32,448 bases of DNA. Source: Firmicutes bacterium ADurb.Bin153. GTDB lineage: Bacteria; Bacillota; DTU025; MWDF01. The notes beneath the pieces are model-generated. The model had not been told where the DNA came from. It saw only the letters and a list, made by a program, of their open reading frames with translations, and did not search any database. A program made the translations under genes and the position numbers. Shown piece by piece: positions 14,948 to 23,139 of the stretch. Within the stretch, counting starts at the first letter, position 1. The number at the start of each line of letters is the position of its first letter. The stretch spans positions 1 through 32,448 of the forward strand of contig MWDF01000020.1 in NCBI GenBank assembly GCA_002070415.1. Direction: 5' to 3'.

Positions 14948-14996
14948 AAAAAAACCATGAAGGCGCCTTACATCCGAAAGGCAATACCTTCATGGT
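14948..14996 (-). terminator. Leader terminator upstream of the ECF S-component gene
   Basis: ACCATGAAGG and CCTTCATGGT (14954-14963 with 14987-14996) form a perfect 10-bp stem with a smaller inner pairing. It runs on the minus strand into a T tract (14948-14953) only a few bases before the ribosome site. Transcription started at the promoter near 15055 must pass it, so it acts as an attenuator. Confidence 0.8.
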
Positions 14997-15048
14997 ATGA
15001 TTGACCGTAAAAAAGTACGATGGCTACGCCGGCTACGGCTCGGCAATT
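14954..15048 (-). promoter_or_regulatory. Candidate regulatory leader (unidentified riboswitch or attenuator)
   Basis: The roughly 115-base untranslated leader of the S-component gene includes the terminator hairpin and, before it, GCCGAGCCGTAGCC with a second GTAGCC copy and a T tract. I do not recognise a known aptamer: it has no TPP, THF, T-box, cobalamin or Moco signature. No obvious antiterminator that would compete with the 10-bp stem was found by eye. Confidence 0.45.
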
Positions 15049-15054
15049 GTGTCA

Positions 15055-15083
15055 ACTATAGCATATCGACTCATCAAATGGAA
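15055..15083 (-). promoter_or_regulatory. Promoter of the ECF S-component gene
   Basis: TATAGT (15055-15060) with TTCCAT (15078-15083) 17 bases upstream, minus strand. The TTCCAT -35 hexamer and spacing match the tRNA-Asp promoter in this window. Confidence 0.55.
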
Positions 15084-15512
15084 CAGGAGCCGTACATGCC
15101 TCCGCCCTCGGCGCCAGGTCCCCTACTAATATTAGAGATGATTGCCTGATTTTGTTAATCACAGGCAGGCTTTTGCCCAAACGGTGAAGAAGGAACACAG
15201 TGCCGGTCGAAGCACGCATTGGATGCGCACCGAGGGAGCCTGCCCGTCCTTACGGCTCACCGCGATTCCGATCCGGAAGGCCTTGGCCGCATAGGCGTCC
15301 GAGACGGATCGCAAGACGGGTACGGACAAAGGATCCAGCACGTAAGGACCGACATCGTCGGCTTCGCCGTAAATCCCGATGCATCATGAAATGACCGTGC
15401 GGCTTTACGAATCACCGTTCCTCATGTTCGCCATTAATGTGCGCGCTTTTTCCTTTAACGTACCCATTTCGCGTCACCGGGTGAGACGCTAAGCCTCAAA
15501 GGAGGATCCGGC
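15084..15512. other. Intergenic stretch, no supported gene
   Basis: About 430 bases between two divergently oriented genes. The only structured element I see is TGCCTG (15143-15148) with CAGGCA (15162-15167), extended inward by ATT/AAT, running into GGCTTTT on the plus strand. It looks like an intrinsic terminator without an upstream gene and may be the remnant of one. Open frames here lack ribosome sites. Confidence 0.4.
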
Positions 15513-16679
15513 ATGGACCCAAAGGTAAAGACATGGTTGGCCCATATAGAGCAGCTATCGGTGGCGATAGGGCCAAGGGGCAGCGGTACCGCGGACGAGC
15601 AGAAGGCCGCGGAATATTGCGAGGCCCAGTTCAGGAGGATGGGATACGAGCCGGAAATAGACCGGTTCATCAGCAGGTCCTCGGTGTTCCGTCCCCATCT
15701 GGTCGCGGCCGCCGCTTTCGCGTTCGCCTACGCCATCTTCCCAGGGCTGCCCGCCGCGGCGTTCGTCCTTTCCCTGGCGGCTTTGATATCGGAGGTCCAG
15801 GAGCTGCTCCTGAGGCCCAACTTGCTAAGGCTCGTGGGACCGAAGAACCCCAGCCGCAACGTGTTCGCGAAGACGAAGCCGACGGGCGAGCACAAGCGGG
15901 ACATCATCCTTATGGGCCACATGGACACCCAGAGGACGCCGATCATCTTCTCTTCCAGGAAATGGAGGAAGATATACGCGGTCTGGTCCAACGTCGCCAT
16001 GTGGCTTCTGGTCCTCCAGACCCTCATGTTCGGATCCTCGCTGATCTGGCCCGGCATCCATGACCTGGCCTGGGACATATCCTTCATCAGCCTGATAGGG
16101 GCCTTCTCGCTCATAGCGATCACTGTCGAGGCCGACACGACCCCTTACACCGCCGGCGCCAACGACAACGCCACCGGCACCGGCTTGGTGCTCACGTTCG
16201 CAGAGGAACTCATCGCGAATCCCCTCGTAAGCACAAGGGTCTGGCTGGTCTGCACGGGCAGCGAGGAATCCCTCCATGAGGGGGCCGCAAGCTTCTTCAA
16301 GGCCCACAGGAGCGAATTCGTGAACCCCGTCACTATAAACTTCGAGATGCTAGGGTGCGCCGGCCCGTCGTACATAGTCAAGGAGGGGCTGCTCCTGCCG
16401 CTGAAACCGGACGGGAGGCTCCTCGAGCAGGTGGAGCACGTAGCAGGCGCCTCCGATATAGGGGCCTATCCCGTCGTGCTGACAGGCGGATGCACTGAAG
16501 CGAGCGATTCCATGATAGCCAAGGTGCCCGCCATAACCCTCATAGGCCTTGAAAGGGACGGATCCGCTCCGCACTGGCACATGCCGTCGGATACGTTCGA
16601 CAAGATGGACGAGAGGATATTGGAAAGAGCCTTCGGTTTCGCCGACAGGGTCATCCGCAGGCTGGACAAGATCTATTGA
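15513..16679 (+). CDS. M28-family zinc aminopeptidase with inserted membrane helices
   Basis: 388 residues. The M28 metal site is complete: His136 and Asp138 (GHMDTQ), Asp218 (AGANDNATG), Glu251/Glu252 (GSEES, catalytic and metal), Glu278 (NFEML) and His356 (HWHMPSDTF). There is no signal peptide. Instead, two hydrophobic segments (about 61-95) interrupt the N-terminal part before GHMDT, and two more (about 156-205) lie between His136 and Asp218. The protease is therefore probably membrane-embedded, with the domain folded around four helices. AAAGGAGG lies 7 bases before the ATG. It stands alone, with a terminator after it. Peptide or amino-acid conjugate hydrolysis is the likely role. Confidence 0.88.
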   Translation: MDPKVKTWLAHIEQLSVAIGPRGSGTADEQKAAEYCEAQFRRMGYEPEIDRFISRSSVFRPHLVAAAAFAFAYAIFPGLPAAAFVLSLAALISEVQELLLRPNLLRLVGPKNPSRNVFAKTKPTGEHKRDIILMGHMDTQRTPIIFSSRKWRKIYAVWSNVAMWLLVLQTLMFGSSLIWPGIHDLAWDISFISLIGAFSLIAITVEADTTPYTAGANDNATGTGLVLTFAEELIANPLVSTRVWLVCTGSEESLHEGAASFFKAHRSEFVNPVTINFEMLGCAGPSYIVKEGLLLPLKPDGRLLEQVEHVAGASDIGAYPVVLTGGCTEASDSMIAKVPAITLIGLERDGSAPHWHMPSDTFDKMDERILERAFGFADRVIRRLDKIY

Positions 16680-16693
16680 TCCTTTAAGCAGTC

Positions 16694-16730
16694 AAAGGCC
16701 GCGGCTTCCATCAAGGAGGCCGCGGCCTTT
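16694..16730. terminator. Bidirectional intrinsic terminator
   Basis: AAAGGCCGCGGC (16694-16705) and GCCGCGGCCTTT (16719-16730) form a perfect 12-bp stem ending in a T run on the plus strand, between convergent genes. Confidence 0.9.
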
Positions 16731-16747
16731 TCATCGTCAGGCAGTCC

Positions 16748-17764
16748 TTATCTCAAGTACTTCGAGATGCCTTTCTCCGTGAGGTCCTTGTAGCCGGGGA
16801 CGCCTTCTATGATGAACTCGCCGCCTTTAAGCTCCGACCTGTACTTGATGAGGGTGAGTATCGTCTCCAGGTGTATGCCGACCCTCTTCTCTATGGGGTA
16901 TTCGTCGCTAACCACGGGATCGGCCTTCATGCCCGATTCCATGCCGGGATTCACGGTCTCTATAAGGAACGAGGTGGCGCCCTTCCTGCTCCATTCCCAG
17001 TGGCTGTAGCCGGCGAAGCCGGGACCGCTCCTATCCGGTATCATCCTTATGCCTCTTTCCTCTAGCTCGAAAGCCGTGAGCACCGCGATGTCCAAAGTGG
17101 CGTCCGGCGAGATGATATTCCAGCACAAGGTGCTCTTCGGGTTGGCTTCGTGCAGGTCAATCGCGGTATCGATGCCTTCCTTCTCTATGAGGGACGTTAT
17201 GCCGTAGGCTATCTTCTGTGTGAGGGTCCCGTCCGGACTGCCGGGATACACCCGGTTGAGGTTCCTGGACTCCGCCCCCAGCGGGTCCGCCTTGTATTCC
17301 GGCTGGTCAGCCTCCATCGTGTACCTGTCGCCGTACTTGAATATCCTGTCCGATGAACTGGCGGCGATCCTCACCTGCTCCAGGAACAGCCCGCCCCTGG
17401 AATCAGGCGCCATCGCTGCGCTGTTGTTCGCATGCGGGATGACTATGAGCCTTCCGGCCTTCACTTCGGCCAGCTCGACCAGCAACGTCGAGGCCAGTAT
17501 GCCCGAGATCTCGTTTGCGTGGGTGCCACCGAGGACCATCACGTCCATGCCGGGCTCGCCGCTTTCGAGGTAATAAACCATCGTATCGCCGCTGGTGCCC
17601 TTGAGCGCCTGGCAGTAATCCGATAGCCATCCCGTACGGGTGACGCCGTATCCGGGCCTTACGTCATGGTAGGAAGGAGCCTGCGTTGCGGCCGCCGAAA
17701 ACGATATCGCGATTACGAGCAGCAATGACAGGACCTTCAGTAAACGGAGCGCCTTCTTCGCCAT
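16748..17764 (-). CDS. Exported AstE/AspA-type M14 zinc hydrolase
   Basis: 338 residues with a signal peptide (MAKKALRLLKVLSLLLVIAI, cut near SAAA about residue 26). Succinylglutamate desuccinylase/aspartoacylase pattern: His82 and Glu85 (GGTHANE), His205 (DLHEA) and Glu269 (FLIET) for the zinc site and catalysis, plus ESRNLNRVYPG, the substrate-loop RxLNRxFPG form. Cytoplasmic AspA enzymes lack a signal, so this exported form probably acts on peptide or N-acyl substrates outside the cell. GGGAGG lies 6 bases before the ATG. The gene is divergent from alkaline phosphatase and convergent with the M28 protease, so this stretch holds three hydrolases, two of them exported. Whether it is an amidase or a carboxypeptidase cannot be told. 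Confidence 0.85.
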   Translation of the reverse strand: MAKKALRLLKVLSLLLVIAISFSAAATQAPSYHDVRPGYGVTRTGWLSDYCQALKGTSGDTMVYYLESGEPGMDVMVLGGTHANEISGILASTLLVELAEVKAGRLIVIPHANNSAAMAPDSRGGLFLEQVRIAASSSDRIFKYGDRYTMEADQPEYKADPLGAESRNLNRVYPGSPDGTLTQKIAYGITSLIEKEGIDTAIDLHEANPKSTLCWNIISPDATLDIAVLTAFELEERGIRMIPDRSGPGFAGYSHWEWSRKGATSFLIETVNPGMESGMKADPVVSDEYPIEKRVGIHLETILTLIKYRSELKGGEFIIEGVPGYKDLTEKGISKYLR

Positions 17765-17792
17765 GATTATCCTCCCTTCGCTTCACGAATGG

Positions 17793-17820
17793 ATTATAGC
17801 ACGCCGGTCCTGGTGTAGAA
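17793..17820 (-). promoter_or_regulatory. Promoter of the AstE/AspA-like gene
   Basis: TATAAT (17793-17798) with TTCTAC 16 bases upstream (17815-17820) on the minus strand, about 30 bases ahead of the ATG. Confidence 0.6.
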
Positions 17821-17848
17821 TTGACATATCAGCAAAAGGAGGCATTAC

Positions 17849-19108
17849 ATGCGTAGATGGGCTTTAAGGTCTTCTCTGGCCGTGGTTCTCGTCCTTATGA
17901 TGAGCCTCTGGGCCCTTAGCGGGACCGAGACGGCGAGAAACCTGGTGGTCGTGCTTGTAGACGGCATGGGACCGGCACACAGGCAGCTGGGCGAGCTGGC
18001 GTCGAAGGGCGGGCTTTCGATGAACCGCATGCCCTATCTGGGGTGCATGGAGACTTCGAGCTACGGACTCGACATCACGGATTCCGCCGCGGCGGCGACC
18101 GCCATGTTCACCGGGCGCAAGACCTATAATACGGTGATCGGATACGACTATGCTCTGGACAAGTCGGAGAGCATCATGTCGCTGGCAAGTAAAGCCGGCA
18201 TGTCCACCGGCATAGTGACTACGTCGGCCCTTTACGACGCCACCTCGGCGGCAATGTACGCAAACGTCCTCATGCGCTCCGAGTACAGGAACATTTCTAA
18301 ACAGCTGGTGGCATCGTCCGTCACATTGGCGGCGGGCGGCGGGGGCGGGTACATCGGGCCCCTGCTCAAGGAGGCGACGGCGCCGTCTAGGGAAAAGCCC
18401 TCCTTCAACGCGTATTTCGACCTCGATGCGCTCTCGCGGGGGGCGCTTCCCGCAATATGCCTGCTAGCCGAAGGCGCAATGCCCAAGGAGATCGATTCTG
18501 GCACCAGTCCTTACGGGTTAAAGGACATGGTCGAAGCCGCGCTCGGGATGCTCGCGGCGGACGGGCGGCCCTTCATGCTGCTCGTGGAGACGGGTTCGCT
18601 GGACGGCTCGTCGCACGACAACGACGCCGCCGGCGTGGTCAGGGGCATGCTCGCTGCTGACGAGGCCGTGAAGGCGTGCCTTTCTTTCGCCGGGAAGGAC
18701 GGCGATACGTTGGTCGTGGTGGCGGCGGACCATGAGACGGGCGGCCTTTCCCTAGGAGCGGGCAACGGCCTCAACGTAAACGTTTCGAAGCTGTTAAAAG
18801 TGCGCGCAAGCGCCGGAAAGATGGCCTCGGAGGCGGCGTCAGATTGGAAGAGGCTGAAGGAGATAATGAAGAAGTACGCAGATTACGACCTAGACGACGA
18901 GGACGCTGCGAGGGTGCGCATATCGGCCGATCCCGCAAGGGAGATCGGACGCCTTGTGTCATACGAGTCCAATGTCTCATGGGGTAGCGGCTCGCATACC
19001 GCCTCGATCGTCCTCGTCACCGCCGAAGGTCCCGGAGGGGCGGCCTTTTCGGGATGGTACGATAATACGGAGTTCTTCCTGAAGATGAGACAGGCCCTGG
19101 GATTGTAA
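17849..19108 (+). CDS. Exported alkaline phosphatase (PhoA superfamily)
   Basis: 419 residues. The signal peptide is MRRWALRSSLAVVLVLMMSL, likely cut near ALSG (about 24). Metal and catalytic motifs in order: Asp38 (VDGMG), Ser79 nucleophile (DITDSAAAATA), Glu247, Asp252 and His256 (ETGSLDGSSHDND), Asp294/His295 (AADHETGG) and His383 (GSGSHTA). All are present, so an active phosphomonoesterase is expected, scavenging phosphate outside the cell membrane. GGAGG lies 6 bases before the ATG. It is slightly shorter than E. coli PhoA and shows no Cys pair of the kind that enzyme uses for disulfides. No phosphate-box element was recognised upstream. Confidence 0.92.
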   Translation: MRRWALRSSLAVVLVLMMSLWALSGTETARNLVVVLVDGMGPAHRQLGELASKGGLSMNRMPYLGCMETSSYGLDITDSAAAATAMFTGRKTYNTVIGYDYALDKSESIMSLASKAGMSTGIVTTSALYDATSAAMYANVLMRSEYRNISKQLVASSVTLAAGGGGGYIGPLLKEATAPSREKPSFNAYFDLDALSRGALPAICLLAEGAMPKEIDSGTSPYGLKDMVEAALGMLAADGRPFMLLVETGSLDGSSHDNDAAGVVRGMLAADEAVKACLSFAGKDGDTLVVVAADHETGGLSLGAGNGLNVNVSKLLKVRASAGKMASEAASDWKRLKEIMKKYADYDLDDEDAARVRISADPAREIGRLVSYESNVSWGSGSHTASIVLVTAEGPGGAAFSGWYDNTEFFLKMRQALGL

Positions 19109-19151
19109 TCCCTTGGGTCATGGACGGGTTTCCACTAGGGAGCCCACTCGC

Positions 19152-19706
19152 TCATATCCTGGTCGCTTTCCTCGCCACCGGTATCAGCCTCACAGCCACC
19201 ATCGATGCTACGACGGCCAGCACAAGGTCCTTCCCCAGGAAGGGGACCATGCTTACTGCCGTGGTCAGGAAAGACCATTCCTTGCCCGACACGGTCCTCA
19301 GTATGAAGTGCATGTAGGGCACCCCGATGACGTATATCGAGAGGATGCCCGCCATGTCTGCCGCGAGCACCCTTACGAAAGTCGGTTTCTCCTTTCCGGT
19401 GACAATCCCGGTCACCAGGGCCGCCGCAAGGAAGCCGAGTATGAAACCGAAGGAAGGGGATATGAGCTTCGCGAAACCGCCGGTGAAACCCGCGAAGACG
19501 GGGACTCCGGCAAGCCCTATCGCAACATACGAGAAGACGGACAGGAAACCCAGCTTAGGGCCTATTATTGACCCCGCCAGTATGCTTATGAAGGGCTGGA
19601 ACGTCAGCGGCACCAGGTCGGCGATTGGTATGGATATGTACGCTCCCGCTATCATAAGCGCCGTAAAAAGCGCCACTATCGTCAGTGTCCTAGTCTTGAG
19701 CTCCAT
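19152..19706 (-). CDS. bioY: Biotin-transporter S component, BioY family
   Basis: 184 residues with six helices. IPIADLVPLTFQPFISILAG, GLAGVPVFAGFTGGFAKLISP (the BioY Gly-rich signature) and GFILGFLAAALVTG are typical of BioY, the biotin-specific ECF S component. It may work alone or with the EcfAAT module encoded just upstream. GGAGGG lies 6 bases before the ATG. Its start overlaps the kinase gene by 17 bases, so it is the last gene of the NadE-ECF operon. No biotin repressor site was recognised. A related S component for another vitamin is possible but less likely. Confidence 0.9.
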   Translation of the reverse strand: MELKTRTLTIVALFTALMIAGAYISIPIADLVPLTFQPFISILAGSIIGPKLGFLSVFSYVAIGLAGVPVFAGFTGGFAKLISPSFGFILGFLAAALVTGIVTGKEKPTFVRVLAADMAGILSIYVIGVPYMHFILRTVSGKEWSFLTTAVSMVPFLGKDLVLAVVASMVAVRLIPVARKATRI

Positions 19707-20535
19707 GGTGCGCCCTCCTTCTCATGGCTTCCGTCCGTGTCCTAAGATGCGACATATACCCTGCCGCGAGCTCGGGCAGTTCGGGCCTTTTCCTCCTTGC
19801 GGACGCGTCTTTGAGCGCTTCGCCGAATCCCCACAGGATATTCGAGGCGTCCCATAACGTTCCTGCCCTTTCGAAATATGAATACAGCGCATCGTCCGCC
19901 ATCATCGTCGAGACGTCGGTGAATTCCGGCTTGTGGGTGAGGATGTGGACCGCGAGCGCCCCGAGGTCCTTCGCCTGTTCGCCGAAACCCGCTTCCGCAA
20001 GGTCTATGATGGACAGTCCGCAATTCGGGGCCACCAGGAAATTCCTGAGGTTGAGGTCGTTCACGACGATCCCGCGCCCCGATTCCGAATCGAGCGCATG
20101 CACATCGGCCAGCAGTCCGGCCACTTTCGCGCACAACCTCGCGGCGGAGGATACGTCCCCCCATTTCAGGGCGGCCTCCAGCTCCTCGGTAGCGGTGGAA
20201 GCGTCCAGGTAGGCCCTGACCAGCACCGGGCCTTCGACGGCAAACGGCGCGGGGCAGCTGATGCCCGAACCGGCGAGCCTCGACGATACGGACGCTTCGT
20301 TCGCGGCTTTGCCCTCATCCTCGAATACCTTTACGAACAGGGGTCCGACACCGGACAGGTCGAGCCTGTAGCATCGCCCCTTGCTCGATTCCAGCTTGTC
20401 TAGACGTATGAAGCCCGGTATGCGGCCCAGTGCGGCCTCGACGTCGATATCCTCGCGTACCGCTGCGGCGCAGTCCTTGGCCGCCGATCCCGCGAGCGCC
20501 TTCCTTCTGGCCTCGGCCGGCCTCGGGCCCGTCAT
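19690..20535 (-). CDS. Atypical APH/Bud32-like small-molecule or protein kinase
   Basis: 281 residues. Protein-kinase-like fold: probable ATP Lys69 (LFVKVF), the catalytic loop VVNDLNLRNFLV (158-167) with Asp160 and Asn165, and IIDLAEAGFG (metal Asp178). In usual APH enzymes the loop reads HGDxxxxN; the His is Val here and the second Asp of DxD is Ala180, as in Bud32/RIO-type kinases. The segment after it (GEQAKDLGALAVHILTHK) also recalls Bud32-like kinases. It overlaps MobB by four bases (ATGA) and BioY by 17, so it is translationally coupled to an ECF/molybdopterin-type operon. It may phosphorylate the imported compound. The substrate is unknown. Confidence 0.65.
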   Translation of the reverse strand: MTGPRPAEARRKALAGSAAKDCAAAVREDIDVEAALGRIPGFIRLDKLESSKGRCYRLDLSGVGPLFVKVFEDEGKAANEASVSSRLAGSGISCPAPFAVEGPVLVRAYLDASTATEELEAALKWGDVSSAARLCAKVAGLLADVHALDSESGRGIVVNDLNLRNFLVAPNCGLSIIDLAEAGFGEQAKDLGALAVHILTHKPEFTDVSTMMADDALYSYFERAGTLWDASNILWGFGEALKDASARRKRPELPELAAGYMSHLRTRTEAMRRRAHHGAQD

Positions 20536-21044
20536 CTTTCCCTTACCGCAGGTTCTACATCCAGCGCCTTCTCAAGCGCAAGGTCCGCAAGGCCTGCCGC
20601 CTCCGCCTCGCAATCGTACACCTTAAGGCCGTCATGCTCGTCGGTCGTATCGGACAGCCTCCCCGAGAACGCGAACGTGAAGGAGTCTTTCCTCATGTCG
20701 GCCTCCTCGGGCATCGTCGCGCAGGTTATCCTAGGATACGGCTCGTCGTGCGCGCCCTCGATTACGACCACGTCGGCTTCTATCCTGGATACGACCTCTT
20801 CCATCGGCATCCTGAAGCCGTATACGAAGTCCGTCTCCCGAAGGCCCCTCGCGGCTACCGTGCAAGCTCCCGCGGCCCTGTGCCTCCAGGTGTTCGTGCC
20901 TTCCTTGTCCATGGTGAACCCCTCGTAGTGGATGTCCTTCACGGTGGCGACCTTAAGGCCCCTTCGGACCAGCTCCCTCACCAGGTGTTCCACTACCGTG
21001 GTCTTTCCGGTGCCGTGCAATCCTGAAACGGCGAAGACTTTCAT
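20532..21044 (-). CDS. mobB: Molybdopterin-guanine dinucleotide biosynthesis adaptor MobB
   Basis: 170-residue P-loop GTPase-type protein: Walker A SGLHGTGKTT (7-16), then VKDIHYEGFTMDKEG and the MobB-like TNTWRHRAAGA (about 50-60), and DVVVIEGAHDEPYPRIT (about 91-107). MobB binds GTP and, with MobA, helps convert molybdopterin to its guanine dinucleotide form. No mobA is visible nearby. It lies between EcfT (13-base gap) and the kinase (ATGA overlap) and is cotranscribed with them. This is a strong indication that the operon is tied to molybdenum cofactor. An alternative is a P-loop kinase distantly related to MobB. GGAGG lies 4-5 bases before the ATG. Confidence 0.82.
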   Translation of the reverse strand: MKVFAVSGLHGTGKTTVVEHLVRELVRRGLKVATVKDIHYEGFTMDKEGTNTWRHRAAGACTVAARGLRETDFVYGFRMPMEEVVSRIEADVVVIEGAHDEPYPRITCATMPEEADMRKDSFTFAFSGRLSDTTDEHDGLKVYDCEAEAAGLADLALEKALDVEPAVRER

Positions 21045-21057
21045 GAATCCTCCTCAA

Positions 21058-21792
21058 TCAGAAATTGGTGAGCAGAAAAACTGAAAGCGCGAGGATCCCC
21101 AAAGGGATGATCATCCAGTCGGACATCCTCATCTCAAGCCTCCTCCAGTACGTCCTTCTCGCTCCGGGGTTGAACCCCCTCAGCTCAAGCGCCCAGGAGA
21201 TGCCCTCAGCCCTGGACAGTGCCGTGAAGGTGGCCGGAGTCAGCACCTCGGAGTAGAGCCTAAGCCTTCGGATCATGCCCATCCGTTTTATATCTGCCCC
21301 TCTGAGCTCGGCCGACGTAAGGCTGTCCGACATCTCTTCCGCCAGAAGGGGGAGGAACTTGGCGCCCATGGCCGCCATGAAAGCTATCTCATATGGCACC
21401 CTCATCGATTTCATCGCCAACAGGAAGTCGGCGAAGCCGATACTGGACAATATGAATCCGCAAGCGGCTATGATCCCGACCCTTACGGCCATGAATGCCG
21501 CCGCGTTGAGGCCTCCTGTCGTGATCATCCTGATGCCGAGTACGGACAGTACAGTGCATCCGCTCCTTACAAGGAGTATCTGCAGCAGGGCGACCGCCAG
21601 GATCGCAGGGGCCAGCCTCCTGAGGGCGTTGAGGGGGCCTTTCGGACCTATTCCGAAGGCGATAAGCGACAATGCGGTCAAAGCCGACAGCAGCAAAGCC
21701 GCCACCGGCTGCCTGACAAGGACGGCCATCGACGTAAGGCACAGAGCCGCGAACATCTTCGACCTGGGGTCCGCATCAGACCACAACGCCAA
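21058..21792 (-). CDS. ecfT: ECF transporter transmembrane coupling subunit EcfT
   Basis: 244 residues of the CbiQ/EcfT family with five or six helices. Two conserved coupling helices carry ELRG motifs (162-165, SAELRGAD; 203-206, LELRGFNPGARRT) that contact the two ATPases. It joins an S component and EcfA1/EcfA2 in the membrane. The start overlaps the EcfA2 stop by 17 bases, and MobB follows after 13 bases. In group II ECF systems one such T subunit serves several S components, and this window encodes three S components. Nothing looks truncated. Confidence 0.9.
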   Translation of the reverse strand: MALWSDADPRSKMFAALCLTSMAVLVRQPVAALLLSALTALSLIAFGIGPKGPLNALRRLAPAILAVALLQILLVRSGCTVLSVLGIRMITTGGLNAAAFMAVRVGIIAACGFILSSIGFADFLLAMKSMRVPYEIAFMAAMGAKFLPLLAEEMSDSLTSAELRGADIKRMGMIRRLRLYSEVLTPATFTALSRAEGISWALELRGFNPGARRTYWRRLEMRMSDWMIIPLGILALSVFLLTNF

Positions 21793-22453
21793 CCCCTCCT
21801 TTTTCCATCAGGATCCTAACGGCACCTAGTTCGTAGGCCAAATCCTTCGAGTGCGATACGATGAGGGCGCCGCCTCCGTGCCTCACCAGCCTGGCAACCT
21901 TCTCCAGCACCCTGCCTCTGGAGGCCCCGTCCAGGCTTGACAATGATTCGTCCAGCACAAGCCAGTCCGGCTCCAAGACGGCAAGCGAAGCCATGGCGAG
22001 CCTCACCTGCTCGCCCTTCGAAAGCTTCTGTGCCGGCGTATCCGCGGTCTGTGCAAGGCCGTAGTCCCTAAGGGCCGCCTTTGCTACATTCATCGCGGCT
22101 TCTTTCTGCATACCTCTGTGTATCAGGCCGAAGGCGATCTCGTCGACGGGCTTTTGCATGATCAGCTGCCTCGACGGGTTCTGCATGACCAAGCCGATAT
22201 GCTTGCCGATATCCGGAAGACCCATCCACGCGGAATCGTTTCCGCCGATCATGATCCTTCCCGAGTCGGGCCTTAATATGCCCGACATGAGCCTGGCGAA
22301 CGTGCTCTTGCCGCATCCGTTCGGGCCCGACATTACATACACCCTCCCGGGCTCAAGTGTAAGCGCAAGCCCATCGAACACCCGTTTTGAGGGCTTATCC
22401 CTTAGGCTTGCCGGATAGGAGAAGCACACCGATTCGAACGATACGGCCTTCAT
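21776..22453 (-). CDS. ecfA2: ECF transporter ATPase 2
   Basis: 225 residues from ATG 22453, chosen because GGAGG lies 7 bases upstream and the ATG overlaps the EcfA1 stop (ATGA). Walker A GPNGCGKST (43-51), Q-loop MQNPSRQLIMQKPVDEIAFG (the ECF-type form), signature LSKGE (144-148), Walker B LVLDES with Glu169 and switch His201. The FGL...VDEIAFG form is characteristic of EcfA subunits. With EcfA1 it makes the heterodimeric motor of the transporter. Upstream in-frame starts would add a nonconserved leader. Confidence 0.92.
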   Translation of the reverse strand: MKAVSFESVCFSYPASLRDKPSKRVFDGLALTLEPGRVYVMSGPNGCGKSTFARLMSGILRPDSGRIMIGGNDSAWMGLPDIGKHIGLVMQNPSRQLIMQKPVDEIAFGLIHRGMQKEAAMNVAKAALRDYGLAQTADTPAQKLSKGEQVRLAMASLAVLEPDWLVLDESLSSLDGASRGRVLEKVARLVRHGGGALIVSHSKDLAYELGAVRILMEKGGVGVVV

Positions 22454-23139
22454 GCGCACACCTCCTGCGCAAGCCTTCCGCCCTGAAGGAGACATCTCCT
22501 GTCCAACCACGGCGGGACCTGCCTTCCGGTGCCGGCATGTTCGGCGATCAGAAAAGCGGCGCCCCCCTGCTTCATAAGGCTCAGCTCGGCAAGCACAAGG
22601 GCCCGCTTGTCGTCGTCGAGCCCCGAGAGCGCCTCGTCCAGGATCACAAGCCGCGGCTTGTGAACGATGGCCGACGCTATGGCTACGAGCCGTAACTCGC
22701 CGGCCGATAACCTCCTGGGATCCCTGCCTGCTAATTCGCCCATCCCGAGGCGGTCAATCACCCCACTTACGGCCCCTGCCACCTCGGCAGGCTCCAATCC
22801 CCTGTTCTCAAGCCCGAAGGCGATCTCATCCTCAACCGTCGGCATGATCATCGCAAACTCCGGCTCCTGCATCACATACCCTATGCACTCCGAGGCCCCG
22901 GAAGGGCCGAGCTTTCTCGTGCCCTGGCCCATGAGTTCGGCCATGCCCGAGAAGTCCCCCGACACCCTCGTAGGTATTATCGTCGCAGCCACCAGGCACA
23001 GCGTGGTCTTCCCCCCTCCGGAGGGGCCCGACACCATGACCGCCTCGCCCGGCTCGATACAGAGGTCGACGCCATCAAGGACCTGCCTTTTCGATCCCGG
23101 ATAGCTGAACTTGATGCCGGACAGTACCAGCACGCTCAT
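22450..23139 (-). CDS. ecfA1: ECF transporter ATPase 1
   Basis: 229 residues from ATG 23139, which overlaps the stop of the SUOX-fold gene (ATGA). Translation from further upstream would read out of frame through that gene and gives no family-like sequence. Walker A GPSGGGKT (38-45), Q-loop MQEPEFAMIMPTVEDEIAFG, signature LSAGE (144-148), Walker B VILDEA (165-170) and His201. It pairs with EcfA2 and couples ATP hydrolysis to the T subunit. Confidence 0.92.
   Translation of the reverse strand: MSVLVLSGIKFSYPGSKRQVLDGVDLCIEPGEAVMVSGPSGGGKTTLCLVAATIIPTRVSGDFSGMAELMGQGTRKLGPSGASECIGYVMQEPEFAMIMPTVEDEIAFGLENRGLEPAEVAGAVSGVIDRLGMGELAGRDPRRLSAGELRLVAIASAIVHKPRLVILDEALSGLDDDKRALVLAELSLMKQGGAAFLIAEHAGTGRQVPPWLDRRCLLQGGRLAQEVCA

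Noticed and set aside
15159..15341. A 60-codon minus-strand frame in the intergenic stretch before the M28 gene
   Set aside because: No ribosome site and no recognisable family features; it ends across the terminator-like hairpin.
15380..15486. A short plus-strand frame ending just before the M28 gene
   Set aside because: No ribosome site and no recognisable conserved features; probably random.
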